Source of the DNA: Gallionella capsiferriformans ES-2
GTDB taxonomy: Bacteria > Pseudomonadota > Gammaproteobacteria > Burkholderiales > Gallionellaceae
Assembly (NCBI RefSeq): GCF_000145255.1
Contig: NC_014394.1
Location: 248,001 to 312,000 of the forward strand
Length of the DNA stretch: 64,000 nt
Direction of reading: 5' to 3'
The notes under the pieces were generated by a model. It did not search any database. It was not told where the DNA came from and worked only from the letters and a program-made list of their open reading frames with translations. A program made the translations under genes and the position numbers. Numbering within the stretch: the first letter of the stretch is position 1; every line of letters begins with the position of its first letter. Of this stretch, positions 28,556-37,800 are shown piece by piece.

Positions 28556-30259
28556 ATGGCGCGTCCGGAGAAAGTTCGCATCGGCGATTTGCTGGTGAGC
28601 GAGCAATTGATCTCACAAGATCAGTTAAAAGCGGCACTTGATGAGCAACAACGCACGGGACGCAAGCTCGGGCGTGTACTGGTCGATAACGGTTTCGTTA
28701 CGGAAGAGAAAATTTCCGAGTCGCTCGCCAAACAGCTCCACGTTCCTTATATCAATCTCAAATATTACAACATCAATATCGGGCAGGTGCGCAAGCTGCC
28801 GGAAAATCAGGCGCGGCGCTTTCGCGCGATCGTGCTCGAGGAACGCAACGGCGTGTTGCTGGTCGGGATGGCGGATCCGACCGATCTGTTCGCCTTTGAT
28901 GAAATTAGCCGTATCGTTAAATGCGATATCGATGTCGCGGTTGTGACCGAAGGTCAGTTACTCGAATCGATCGATCGCGGCTACCGGCGTACCGAAGAAA
29001 TCTCCGGATTAGCCCATGAGCTCAGCGAAGAGCTGGGCGATAGCTATGTCGACTTCGGATCCATGACCAGTGCGGTGGGCAGTGAAGAAGCACCGGTGGT
29101 GAAGCTGCTGCAGACCATGTTTGACGATGCCACACAGATACGCGCATCGGACATTCACATTGAGCCTCAAGAGGGCAAGCTGATGATACGCTTCCGTATT
29201 GACGGCGCGCTGCATTTGCAAACCGAAGCGCATAACAAAATCGCGCCGGCACTGGTGTTACGGTTGAAGTTGATGTCCGGACTGGATATCTCCGAAAAAC
29301 GCTTGCCGCAGGACGGCCGTTTTCATGTGCGGGTGCGTGATCAAGGGGTGGATGTGCGTATTGCAACCTGTCCTACCCAGTACGGCGAGGCGGTGGTTAT
29401 GCGGTTGTTGCGTCAGGACGGCGGAATGGTCGGTCTCGATAAGTTGGGCATGCCGCCCGACATGCTGCTGCGTTTCCGCGCCATTTTAAAGCGCAGCAAC
29501 GGCATGATCCTGGTGACGGGACCCACCGGGAGCGGTAAGACCACAACGCTCTATTCTGCGCTGGCAGAACTCAATACGATAGACATGAAACTGCTCACCG
29601 TTGAAGATCCGGTGGAGTATCGCCTGCCGGGGATTAATCAGGTTCAGGTGAATGAAAAAATCGGATTGACCTTTTCATCTGTGTTGCGTTCGGCATTGCG
29701 TCAGGATCCCGATGTGATTCTGGTCGGCGAAATGCGCGATGCGGAGACTGCCCAGATCGGTTTGCGCGCGGCGATGACCGGCCATCTGGTGTTGTCTACG
29801 CTGCATACCCGCGATGCGGCAGGTACCTTGTTCCGTTTGGTCGACATGGGCATCCAGCGTTTTATGGTGGCGTCCTCAGTGCAGGCGGTGATTGCTCAGC
29901 GATTGTTGCGGCGAATTTGCGAGAGTTGCAGCGAGAGTTATACGCCGACCCCTCAGGAGCGCGAGTGGCTCGAAGTGGAAGGGGTGAGCATCGAACAGCA
30001 CGCTCGCTTGATGCACGGACGGGGCTGTTCACATTGCAACGGTACCGGCTATCACGGCCGCATGGGGGTGTACGAGATGCTGGAAATGGGGCGCGAGATG
30101 GTTGAAGCTGCGGCTCACGATAGTGTCGGACACTTTATGACGGTCGCAGCAGAGCATATGCGCGGCAAGACGCTGGTTGATCATGCCTTGCAGCAGATGT
30201 TGCAGGGACGTACCTCGGTTTCCGAAGTCATGCGTATCAGCAATCAGGTTGAAGACTAG
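28556..30259 (+). CDS. mshE: MSHA pilus extension ATPase MshE with c-di-GMP-binding MshEN domain
   Basis: This GspE/PilB-family ATPase powers pilus assembly. The 567-residue protein begins with two tandem 24-residue MshEN motifs (about 8-31 and 37-60; RIGDLLVSEQLIS and KLGRVLVDNGFVT). In Vibrio MshE these bind cyclic di-GMP directly. The Walker A motif GPTGSGKTTT is at 321-330, followed by the Asp box, the Walker B motif 'DPDVILVGEMRD' and the His box. A tetracysteine zinc motif (CESC...CSHC) lies near 455-500. It is the first gene of a 16-kb single-strand pilus operon, 87 bp after the divergent trmL start, so the promoter must lie in that gap. Confidence 0.93.
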   Translation: MARPEKVRIGDLLVSEQLISQDQLKAALDEQQRTGRKLGRVLVDNGFVTEEKISESLAKQLHVPYINLKYYNINIGQVRKLPENQARRFRAIVLEERNGVLLVGMADPTDLFAFDEISRIVKCDIDVAVVTEGQLLESIDRGYRRTEEISGLAHELSEELGDSYVDFGSMTSAVGSEEAPVVKLLQTMFDDATQIRASDIHIEPQEGKLMIRFRIDGALHLQTEAHNKIAPALVLRLKLMSGLDISEKRLPQDGRFHVRVRDQGVDVRIATCPTQYGEAVVMRLLRQDGGMVGLDKLGMPPDMLLRFRAILKRSNGMILVTGPTGSGKTTTLYSALAELNTIDMKLLTVEDPVEYRLPGINQVQVNEKIGLTFSSVLRSALRQDPDVILVGEMRDAETAQIGLRAAMTGHLVLSTLHTRDAAGTLFRLVDMGIQRFMVASSVQAVIAQRLLRRICESCSESYTPTPQEREWLEVEGVSIEQHARLMHGRGCSHCNGTGYHGRMGVYEMLEMGREMVEAAAHDSVGHFMTVAAEHMRGKTLVDHALQQMLQGRTSVSEVMRISNQVED

Positions 30260-30261
30260 TC

Positions 30262-31488
30262 GTGGCGGTTTTTACCTATAAAGGCCGCAATGCGCAAGGC
30301 CGGATGGTAGAAGGCTCGCTGGATGGCGAAGGCAGCGGGGCCGTTGCGGATCAGTTGAACAGCATGGGGATTACTCCCACCGACATCAAACCTTTTGTCG
30401 GTAAAAATGCAGTGCAGGCGCCGGACTGGTGGTTGAAACTTAATCAGCAGCCCATCACGCCGATGGACTTGATGCTGTTCAGTCGTCAGATGTACACGCT
30501 GCTCAAGGCGGGCGTGCCGATTTTACGGGCGCTGGCCGGGTTGCAGGAGTCGACCAAGAATACGGCGTTTGCGGCGATGCTGCAGGATGTGCGTGATAGT
30601 TTAGATAGCGGTCGTGAACTCAGTGCGGCATTGCGCCGGCATCCCAAGGTGTTTTCGATGTTCTATATCAGCATGGTGCAGGTTGGTGAAATGACCGGTA
30701 TGCTCGATCAGACCTTTATTCGTCTCTACGCGTATTTGGATTTTGAGCGCGATATGAAGGAGCGCATCGCAACGGCCTTACGCTATCCGTCGTTCGTGGT
30801 GATCGCGATGGGCATTGCGATCGTGATTATCAACCTGTTCGTCATTCCGACTTTCGCTAAAGTCTATGCCGGTTTTCACGCCGATTTGCCGGCGATCACC
30901 AAACTGCTGCTGGGGTTCTCGGCCTTTATGGTGAGTTACTGGTGGATGCTGATGCTGATGCTGGCGGGGGCGGTGACAGGCTTCCGGTATTACATCAATA
31001 CTAAGGCGGGGCGTTACAACTGGGATCGCTACAAATTAAAACTGCCCATTGTAGGCCCTATCATTTTTAAGGCCACCTTGTCGCGTTTTGCTCGCAGTCT
31101 GGCACTCACGTTCAAGAGCGGAATGCCGATACTGCAGGGCATGAATGTGGTCGGCATGGTGGTTGACAACGAATTCATGCGCAGCCGTATTGAAGCGATG
31201 CGCGAGGGTATCGAGCGCGGCGAAAGCATACTGCGCACGGCTGTTGCAGCCGGTGTGTTTAACCCGATCGTGCTGCAGATGATCGCGGTCGGTGAAGAGA
31301 CAGGGGATCTGGACGGATTGATGGCGGAAGTCGCGGACATGTATGAGCAGGAAGTTAAATATGAAGTCTCTACGCTGAGTTCCAAGATCGAGCCTATTTT
31401 GATCGTCTCTCTGGGGGCGCTAGTGTTGGTGCTCGCGTTGGGTGTCTTCCTGCCGATGTGGGATCTGGGCAAAGCGGCGATGCATTAA
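30262..31488 (+). CDS. mshG: MSHA pilus inner-membrane platform protein MshG (GspF/PilC family)
   Basis: The platform protein couples the ATPase to pilin polymerisation. The 408-residue protein has the usual duplicated T2SSF domains (about 70-195 and 275-395) and three membrane segments, with the 'SRQMYTLLKAGVPILRAL' and 'FARSLALTFKSGMPILQGM' repeats. It starts with GTG two bases after the mshE stop. Confidence 0.93.
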   Translation: MAVFTYKGRNAQGRMVEGSLDGEGSGAVADQLNSMGITPTDIKPFVGKNAVQAPDWWLKLNQQPITPMDLMLFSRQMYTLLKAGVPILRALAGLQESTKNTAFAAMLQDVRDSLDSGRELSAALRRHPKVFSMFYISMVQVGEMTGMLDQTFIRLYAYLDFERDMKERIATALRYPSFVVIAMGIAIVIINLFVIPTFAKVYAGFHADLPAITKLLLGFSAFMVSYWWMLMLMLAGAVTGFRYYINTKAGRYNWDRYKLKLPIVGPIIFKATLSRFARSLALTFKSGMPILQGMNVVGMVVDNEFMRSRIEAMREGIERGESILRTAVAAGVFNPIVLQMIAVGEETGDLDGLMAEVADMYEQEVKYEVSTLSSKIEPILIVSLGALVLVLALGVFLPMWDLGKAAMH

Positions 31489-31493
31489 AAATA

Positions 31494-31521
31494 GGAATCA
31501 GGAATCAGGAATCAGGAATTA
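31494..31521 (+). repeat. Heptamer array (GGAATCA)n between mshG and the next gene
   Basis: Three exact copies of GGAATCA (31494, 31501, 31508) are followed by one variant, GGAATTA, directly after the mshG stop codon and about 36 bp before the next start. It is one of several heptanucleotide arrays in this window. Confidence 0.9.
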
Positions 31522-31556
31522 TGTATAATCAGGAGCACTATTAGGAGGCTTGTTTA

Positions 31557-31805
31557 ATGCGTCAATATCACCGGATCCAAAAGCAGTTTTACCGCATCTG
31601 TCTCGTGTCGGAGCGGGATTCTCAGACGCTGGCGCTGGTGCCGGATGTGGAAAATGCCTATATGATTGTTCAGTTGCTCAAGGAATCGCAGCGGCTTCGC
31701 GATGGTCAGCGCATCGTATCCTTCCCGTCGGTGCTAAGGCCGGAACCGGATAGCGAAAAAACCGATCAAGTGACGATTGTGACCAGTGCGGACGATGTGA
31801 CTTAG
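31557..31805 (+). CDS. 82-residue protein of unknown function in the mshF position
   Basis: This small soluble protein has no signal peptide and no clear membrane helix, and a basic N-terminus (RQYHRIQKQFYRI) with an acidic C-terminus. I do not recognise it. It lies between mshG and the pilin genes, where Vibrio-type operons carry mshF, but no similarity to MshF is evident by eye. A strong AGGAGG ribosome site lies nine bases before the ATG, so it is probably translated. Confidence 0.65.
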   Translation: MRQYHRIQKQFYRICLVSERDSQTLALVPDVENAYMIVQLLKESQRLRDGQRIVSFPSVLRPEPDSEKTDQVTIVTSADDVT

Positions 31806-31886
31806 CCGCTGATATTTTTTGTAGAATTTGCAAGGCAGTGGATGGCAGTTGTCGGCGCATCGTATTTCCCTTATAGTTCGCAAAGT

Positions 31887-31916
31887 CTGACAAAAAAGTC
31901 GGCAAGGGCATAAATA
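31887..31916 (+). promoter_or_regulatory. Possible promoter for the major pilin gene
   Basis: A CTGACA box (31887-31892) and TAAATA (31911-31916), 18 bp apart, lie about 40 bp before the pilin ATG. A small hairpin, CGAGG/CCTCG, follows at 31921-31935 in the presumed 5' leader. A private promoter would explain high pilin expression within the operon. The match is moderate. Confidence 0.35.
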
Positions 31917-31954
31917 ACTACGAGGTTTTGCCTCGACTAATCAGGAGCGCAACA

Positions 31955-32389
31955 ATGAAGAAGCAAGCGGGTTTTACACTGATCGAGTTGGTAATGGTGA
32001 TTGTTATTCTGGGTATTCTGGCAGCGGTTGCCTTGCCTAAGTTTGTAAACCTGTCTGGCGATGCCCGCAAAGCGACTCTGGCGAGTGCCGAAGGGGCAAT
32101 CCGTTCAGCAGCCAATATGACACACAGCGCGTCGCTTGCCGGTTCCATGGCGGCCGCCAGTAGCGTTACCGCAGAAGGGACCACGGTTACGATGGTTCAG
32201 TATTATCCTGCTGCTGCCAGCATTGCGACCGTGGCTGGGCTGGGGGCGGGTTACACGGTGACCACATCGGGTACGACGACGACGATACAGGTAACGGGTG
32301 CAACAACGCCAGCTTCATGCCAGGTCACTTATACGGAAGCCGCCGCAGGTGCTGCACCGACCATTGTGCCGACAAACTCTGGCTGTTAA
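31955..32389 (+). CDS. mshA: MSHA-type major pilin (type IV prepilin)
   Basis: The 144-residue prepilin has a short leader ending in Gly, cleavage before Phe, Glu at +5 (FTLIELVMVIVILGILAAVALPKF) and a hydrophobic helix of about 20 residues. The mature C-terminal part is Thr/Ala/Gly-rich, with two cysteines near the end forming the likely D-region disulfide. ATG 31955 is chosen over an upstream in-frame start at 31928 because it has a CAGGAG ribosome site and gives a normal seven-residue leader. The Thr/Ser-rich body offers many sites for O-glycosylation by the PglL-like enzyme (inference). A strong hairpin follows the gene. Confidence 0.9.
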   Translation: MKKQAGFTLIELVMVIVILGILAAVALPKFVNLSGDARKATLASAEGAIRSAANMTHSASLAGSMAAASSVTAEGTTVTMVQYYPAAASIATVAGLGAGYTVTTSGTTTTIQVTGATTPASCQVTYTEAAAGAAPTIVPTNSGC

Positions 32390-32412
32390 GCAGTTCAGTA
32401 GTGCCGGGTAAT

Positions 32413-32443
32413 AAAACAGGGGAGCTTGCTCCCCTGTTTTATT
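32413..32443 (+). terminator. Hairpin after the pilin gene (terminator/attenuator)
   Basis: AAAACAGGGGAGC and its exact complement GCTCCCCTGTTTT are separated by TT and followed by ATTA. This Rho-independent-type hairpin lies 24 bp after the pilin stop. It probably ends most transcripts so that pilin outnumbers the downstream minor pilins, or it stabilises the pilin mRNA. Confidence 0.82.
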
Positions 32444-32484
32444 AAGGATCGTCTTAAAACATGAAACAGCTATCGGGTTGATGA

Positions 32485-32961
32485 ATGTCGATTGCTAAAC
32501 CTAAGTTGTCCAAAGGCTTTACGCTGGTTGAACTGGTGATGGTCATGGTGCTGATCGGTATCCTGGCGGCGGTGGCTGTCCCGCGCTTTTTCGGCACCAG
32601 CGTCTTTCAGTCACGCGGTTTTGCCGACCAGCTCAAGGCTACGCTGAGTTATGCACAGAAAGTGGCCGCAGCGCAGAATCATTTTGTTTGTGTGGCTTTT
32701 GCGACCGACAGCGTCACGCTAAGCTATGACGCCGTAGCTCCCGGCACTGCACATACCGTAGCCACTTGCCCGGGCGGCAATATGAGCAGTCCTGACGGAA
32801 AATCCCCTTATGTTTTGACAGCTCCCGGCGGTGTGGTGCTGAGCGGGGCAACGTCTTTTTATTTTGATACGCTGGGTCGTCCGAGCGCTGCGCAAAGCAT
32901 TGCGGTGAGCGGCTATGCCACACCGGTCATTGTCGAGGCGGAAACAGGCTATGTTCACTAA
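32485..32961 (+). CDS. mshC: Minor pilin, MshC-like (GspH/FimT type)
   Basis: The 158-residue prepilin has a ten-residue leader ending in Gly, followed by FTLVELVMVMVLIGILAAVAVPRFF. The C-terminal region has two cysteines and a GspH-like pattern. It is the gene after the major pilin, as mshC is in Vibrio MSHA operons. The next gene starts inside its last four codons. Confidence 0.82.
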   Translation: MSIAKPKLSKGFTLVELVMVMVLIGILAAVAVPRFFGTSVFQSRGFADQLKATLSYAQKVAAAQNHFVCVAFATDSVTLSYDAVAPGTAHTVATCPGGNMSSPDGKSPYVLTAPGGVVLSGATSFYFDTLGRPSAAQSIAVSGYATPVIVEAETGYVH

Positions 32962-33520
32962 GGCCGGATTGAGGATCGGGGATCGCGGATCGCGGGGTGA
33001 GCCGCGAGTCGGGGTTTCCTCAATCCTGAATTCGCAATCCTCGCTCCTGGTTTCTCAGTTAGGTGCGAGTTTGATCGAACTGATCATGTTTATCGTAATC
33101 GTAAGCTCTGCGCTGGCGGGGATCTTGCTGGTGATGAATCAAACCAGTAAAGGTAGCGCGGATCCTCTGATTCGCAAGCAGGCCATGGCGGCAGCGTATT
33201 CTCTGCTCGAAGAGATCGAGTTGCAGGACTTTATTGCGGCATCCGGCGTGGCAAGCTCCCCTGTGACGCAGGCGAACCGCGCCTCCGCGTATCATGTGGT
33301 CGGAGATTACAACGGATTTGCCACGACAGGTGTTTTTGCAGTGGCGGATGCAACCTCCTCATCGCCTGTTTTAGCGCAATATAACGCGACAGTATCGGTC
33401 ATGCCTGAAGCCGCTGTTTGGAACGGCATTCCAGCGGGACGTGTGGCGCAAATCAATGTGACGGTGACCGGCCCGAATAATACGACGATCATCGCAACCG
33501 GCTACAGGGCGGCATACTGA
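32951..33520 (+). CDS. mshD: Minor pilin, MshD-like, with repeat-encoded extended leader
   Basis: The prepilin cleavage motif is 'QLG|ASLIELIMFIVIV', with Gly at -1 and Glu at +5, but it lies about 38 residues from the ATG at 32951 instead of the usual 6-10. The extra leader is encoded by a heptamer-repeat element (32966-33048). The mature part has a long hydrophobic helix and a beta-rich C-terminus like other minor pilins. The start overlaps mshC by 11 bases. Another possibility is a start within or after the repeat, but no good ribosome site with an in-frame ATG is visible there. Confidence 0.8.
   Translation: MFTKAGLRIGDRGSRGEPRVGVSSILNSQSSLLVSQLGASLIELIMFIVIVSSALAGILLVMNQTSKGSADPLIRKQAMAAAYSLLEEIELQDFIAASGVASSPVTQANRASAYHVVGDYNGFATTGVFAVADATSSSPVLAQYNATVSVMPEAAVWNGIPAGRVAQINVTVTGPNNTTIIATGYRAAY
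32966..33055 (+). repeat. Heptamer-repeat element inside mshD leader
   Basis: The left part has four consecutive purine-rich heptamers (GGATTGA, GGATCGG, GGATCGC, GGATCGC; 32966-32993). After a 27-bp centre, the right part has pyrimidine-rich heptamers (CAATCCT, GAATTCG, CAATCCT, CGCTCCT; 33021-33048) whose complements match the left units (AGGATTG). The whole can fold into an imperfect hairpin. It keeps the reading frame open. Confidence 0.8.
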
Positions 33521-34434
33521 TGCGTAAAGACCGGATGCGGGAGGCAGAAGGCAGGAGGCAGGGATTCCTCATTCCTCACGTCTGTCGAGGTTTTACGCTG
33601 ATCGAGCTGGTGATGGTGATTGTGATTACCGGCATCATAGGCAGTATGGTGGCGGTGTTTCTCAAATGGCCCGTGCAGCAGTACATGGATGTGGCGCGGC
33701 GGGCAGACCTCACCAATATCGCTGATACGGCTTTTTACCGTCTGGCCGGTGACATCAGCATCGCGGTTGCTAATAGCGTGCGGGTAGCGGGGTGCGGGGC
33801 GACGCCCTGCCTCGAATTCATGCCAACGAAAGATGTCGGGCGTTACCGTGTGGCACAGGATATGAGCGATCCTGCCTCCGGGGTGGGCGATGTGCTGGAT
33901 TTTAGCGGCGCGGACAGTAGTTTTGACGTCATCGGCTCACCGATGAGCTTTGCTGCAAATGACTATATTGTGATCGGTAGCACGCAGTCGGATGGCGCGC
34001 CTGCCTATGACGCGACGACATCAGGCGTGTTGCGCGCTTATGCCGGAGCGGCCGGCACACAATCGAATGTGGTGATTACGCCGACGAAATTTCCTTCGTT
34101 TGCCCGCTTGAGCAGCCAGCGCTTCGATGTGGTGGATGGCGCGCAGCAGGCGGTGACGTATGCCTGTGAAGGAACTTTGGGTGCGCTCGATTCAAGTGGT
34201 CATGGTCAGGCAAGTCTGGTGCGGCATTGGGGGTACGGTTTCAATCCGGTGCAGGCAAGCCCTAGTGTGCTGACAGGTTCACGTGCGATCCTGGCCGATA
34301 AGGTGAGTGGATGCAGCATCGATTACACGGCGGCTAATCAGCGCATGGGCTTGCTGGGCGTGCGCCTGACGCTGACATCGGGGGGCGAGAGCGTGAGCCT
34401 GTATCAGGAGATTCATGTGAGTAATATGCCATGA
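33520..34434 (+). CDS. mshO: Minor pilin, MshO-like, with repeat-encoded extended leader
   Basis: The 304-residue prepilin has the class III-type motif 'CRG|FTLIELVMVIVITGIIGSMVAVF' only after a 24-residue leader. The leader section from about residue 7 to 20 is encoded by heptamer repeats (33540-33577). The mature protein is long, with a beta-rich domain and paired cysteines (CGATPC), as in MshO. The ATG overlaps the mshD stop (TGATG). Confidence 0.82.
   Translation: MRKDRMREAEGRRQGFLIPHVCRGFTLIELVMVIVITGIIGSMVAVFLKWPVQQYMDVARRADLTNIADTAFYRLAGDISIAVANSVRVAGCGATPCLEFMPTKDVGRYRVAQDMSDPASGVGDVLDFSGADSSFDVIGSPMSFAANDYIVIGSTQSDGAPAYDATTSGVLRAYAGAAGTQSNVVITPTKFPSFARLSSQRFDVVDGAQQAVTYACEGTLGALDSSGHGQASLVRHWGYGFNPVQASPSVLTGSRAILADKVSGCSIDYTAANQRMGLLGVRLTLTSGGESVSLYQEIHVSNMP
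33540..33577 (+). repeat. Heptamer-repeat element inside mshO leader
   Basis: GGAGGCA, GAAGGCA and GGAGGCA (33540-33560) are followed by GGG and two copies of ATTCCTC (33564-33577). This has the same layout as the mshD element: purine-rich 7-mers first, pyrimidine-rich 7-mers after. It is in frame with the gene. Confidence 0.85.
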
Positions 34435-34847
34435 AAAAATTGCAAAAAGGTTTTTCTTTGATTACGGCGATTTTTTTGCTGGTGGTAATCGCAGCGCTGG
34501 GTACTTTTGCAGTAACCTTGTCTACCACGCAGAATCAAAGTCAGGCCGTGGATGCCATGGCAGCGCGCGGTTATCAGGCGGCGCTGGCCGGGATCGAGGT
34601 GGCGGCCTACCATGTTGCGCTGTCCTCAGTTGCCTGGACTGCCGGATGTCCTGCGATGACGGCGGTATCCTTTACAGATAACCTGCTCGCGCCGTTCGCG
34701 GTGACGGTGAGTTGCTCGGCAGCTTCGTATGTTGAGGGGACTGCCACGCTTTGGGTCTATGCGGTTTCGTCGGTTGCCAAAACAGCGGGCGCACCGGGTG
34801 ATGTGAATTACGTGGAGCAGGTCGCCACGGCTAAGCTTGTGCAATAG
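34431..34847 (+). CDS. mshP: MSHA biogenesis protein MshP
   Basis: The 138-residue PilX-like minor pilin has a six-residue leader (MKKLQKG) and the hydrophobic helix FSLITAIFLLVVIAALGTF. Glu5 is replaced (FSLIT), which is common in PilX/MshP proteins. It contains two cysteines in the second half. It overlaps mshO by four bases (ATGA) and precedes mshQ, as in Vibrio MSHA operons. Confidence 0.83.
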   Translation: MKKLQKGFSLITAIFLLVVIAALGTFAVTLSTTQNQSQAVDAMAARGYQAALAGIEVAAYHVALSSVAWTAGCPAMTAVSFTDNLLAPFAVTVSCSAASYVEGTATLWVYAVSSVAKTAGAPGDVNYVEQVATAKLVQ

Positions 34848-34857
34848 CGGAGTAAAA

Positions 34858-37800
34858 ATGAATCACTTGAATAAACGGGTGTTGTGGATACTGGCAGGGT
34901 TGATGTTCTCGACGGTGGTTCAGGCCGCCACGTGTACCAGTCGTGCGAATGGACGCTGGGGCAGCTCCGGGACCTGGAACTGTGGGAAAGTGCCAGCGAG
35001 TACCGATACAATCGTGTTGGCGGCCCCCTTTACGGTTACTTTGGACGCGCGTTATACCTCCTCATCGCTGACGGTGAATGCGGGTGCGATACTGGCTGAC
35101 GCCGGAAATACGCTGACGCTCACCGGCGCATTGACTAACAACGGCACGATTTCGGGAGATGGCAACATGGATGTCACCGGCGCTGCAGCGGTGATTTCCG
35201 GCAGCGGCACCTATTCAGGCACCCGGCTATATACCTCAGGCAGCGCACCGCAAATTGCCGCAGGGGCTGTGCTGAATTTTTCCGGATCATCGCGTCTATA
35301 TGCCGGACGTAATGATGCGGGAAAGACCGTGGCGGCTTCGGTGTTGACTATCAACGGGACGATCAATTCAACGATCGATGCGGCGAACACGACTTTCCTG
35401 CGTATTTATGCCGACAGCACGGTGATCGGTGCCACCGGTGTGATCAATGCCGGTGTGTCTGCTGCCGATTTCAGCAGTAAAACTGCAAAAGTGACCAATA
35501 ATGGCAGCGTTAGTCTCAAATCCATTAAACAAAAGTCCGCGACAAATGCGTGGACGCAGGGGGCAAACTCGAGTCTGACCGTGACGGCGACCTCCACCGT
35601 GGGGGTGCTGAGCGCATCGGCCACTGGCAATACCGTCACCTATACCTCGCCAGCCGTGCCGATTTCGCCACTCAACAAAACTTATTACAACCTGGCTGGC
35701 ACCGGTGTGGCCTGTCCGCACGGCTTTACCGTCACGGGCAGCAATCCCTGTGTGACCAAGGCCGGTGCGGGGTTTGTGATATCCAGTCCGACGTCTTGCA
35801 CCAATTTGACCGGGGTCGGGACAAGGGCGTGGACGAATCCGGGGAATGCGCAGGCCGCCGATACCGTGCATTCCATCGCCGGGAATGTCGTGAAAAACAC
35901 CACGACTAACTATCTGAAATGTACCGGATTTGATTTTGCGGCGATTCCGGTAGGGGCCGCGATCAGCGGCATTACCGTGTATGTAACCCGCAAGACCGAT
36001 GGCGGCACGATACGCGACGCCTTTGTCTATCTGGTCAAGGCCGGTACCCTCAGTACAACATTGAACGGTGCGACCACCACTAATTACACGAAGGCCGATG
36101 TGGCAGAAATGCATGGCGGCATGACGAGTCTGTGGGGGACGACCTGGACCGATAGCGATTTTAAGCTGTCGACTTTCGGCGTTGCGTTCGCGGCAAAAAA
36201 TACCAGTACCAAATCCAATACGAACCGCTCTGTATCGGTCGATTTCATACAGGTGCGGGTCGATTATGCGGCGACCGGTGTGGATCACGTCGCGATTTCT
36301 GCCGCTAACATTGGCTCGACCTGCACGCTTTCCAATGTGACGATTACGCCGCATACGGCGGCACACGGCGCGCCGACGGGGGGCGGCGGCGCCATTAAAC
36401 TCTCCACCTCGAGCGGCAAGGGCGACTGGAGTATCGTGTCCGGTACGGGGAGTCTCTCAAATGGTACGGGCAATGACGGGCGGGCGACTTACACTTATGC
36501 TGCGGGAGAGACGTCGGCGACGCTGGGGTTGATGCATACGAGTTCTGGCAGCATCACCCTCGGTGTGTCGGATAATGCGACGGGAGCGTCCTTGACGGCC
36601 AATACGATGGCTGCCGAATTGTCGAATACCATTCTATTCGCAGGCGGCGGTTTTACCGTCGCTAATGCAGCGGGTATCGCAGTGAGCAATATGGATCAGG
36701 TGGCAGGCGCGACGTCGCCAGTTTATTACCTGAAGGCGACCAGCGCGAGTTGTGGCAACGCGTTTAACAATGTCGCTAAAAGCGTGGACATCGCCTTTGA
36801 ATGTCTGGACCCTACAACCTGTCAGAGTCCTGCAGTAACTATCAATGCCTACAATGCCGCAGGTACGGCAGTGACCTCCAGTACGGTATTATCAACCGGG
36901 TTGCAGAATGGTTCGGATCCGGCAACGGCGAACACATATAAAGCCGTCTCATTGAATTTCAACGCCAATTCACTGGCGCCTTTTACGCTGAACTATCCGG
37001 ATGTCGGCCGCATTACGCTGTATTTGCGTTATACCCCGTCCAGCATCATCAGCGAAAGTATCCCGTTTGTGGTCAAGCCGGCGGGCTTTGTGCTGTCCAA
37101 TATCAAGCGCGTGCGTGACAATTTTGCCAATCCGGGTGCGGCCGATGCAACGGGTGCGGGGTTCGTCAAATCCGGCGAAGCCTTCTCGGTCAGAGTGACT
37201 GCGGTCAATGCTCAAGGGGGGGCTACGCCCAATTACGGGCATGAAGTGACGCCCGAACACGTGAAACTCTCGAACGCGCTGGTGTCGCCGGCAGGCGGCC
37301 ACAATATCGCGATTACCTGTGCCGATCCGGCCAGTGTGACAGCTTGCGATATGACGGGTGTGCAATTTCCGACTTTCGGCGCGTTTACCGGCGGGGTGGC
37401 GGTGGGAAATAATTTCGCCTGGGATGAGGTTGGGGTCATTACGGTGACGCCGCACGTGGGCGACTCCGATTATTTGGGCGTGGGTGAGGTGGTCGGCACG
37501 ACGTCCGGAAATATCGGGCGCTTTACACTGGCGAAATTTGCGCTGCAAAATCCGCTGCTGGACAATCGCACCGATATTTGCGATGCAGGCTTACTGATCT
37601 CGGACGAGGTGACGCCGTGCCCTGCCTATACCTACATGGGTGAACAGATGGATGCCTCGTTTATTCTGGTGCCGACGAGTCTGCACGGCGTGCCCTCGCA
37701 GAACTATCAGAACTCGACAACGGCGGCGAACAACTATGCAAAACTCGACCCGACTATTTTTGCCAATCTAAATCTCGCGGCGATTGATTTGACGACGCCA

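Noticed and set aside
31835..31860. Possible sigma-54 promoter ahead of the pilin gene
   Set aside because: A TGGCA-like element is present, but the GC dinucleotide does not fall at the required spacing, so the -24/-12 rule is not met.
35368..36366. Long minus-strand open frame (332 codons) opposite mshQ
   Set aside because: The mshQ strand gives a coherent exported repeat protein. The antisense product is Arg/His/Gly-rich low-complexity sequence, typical of a codon-bias shadow.
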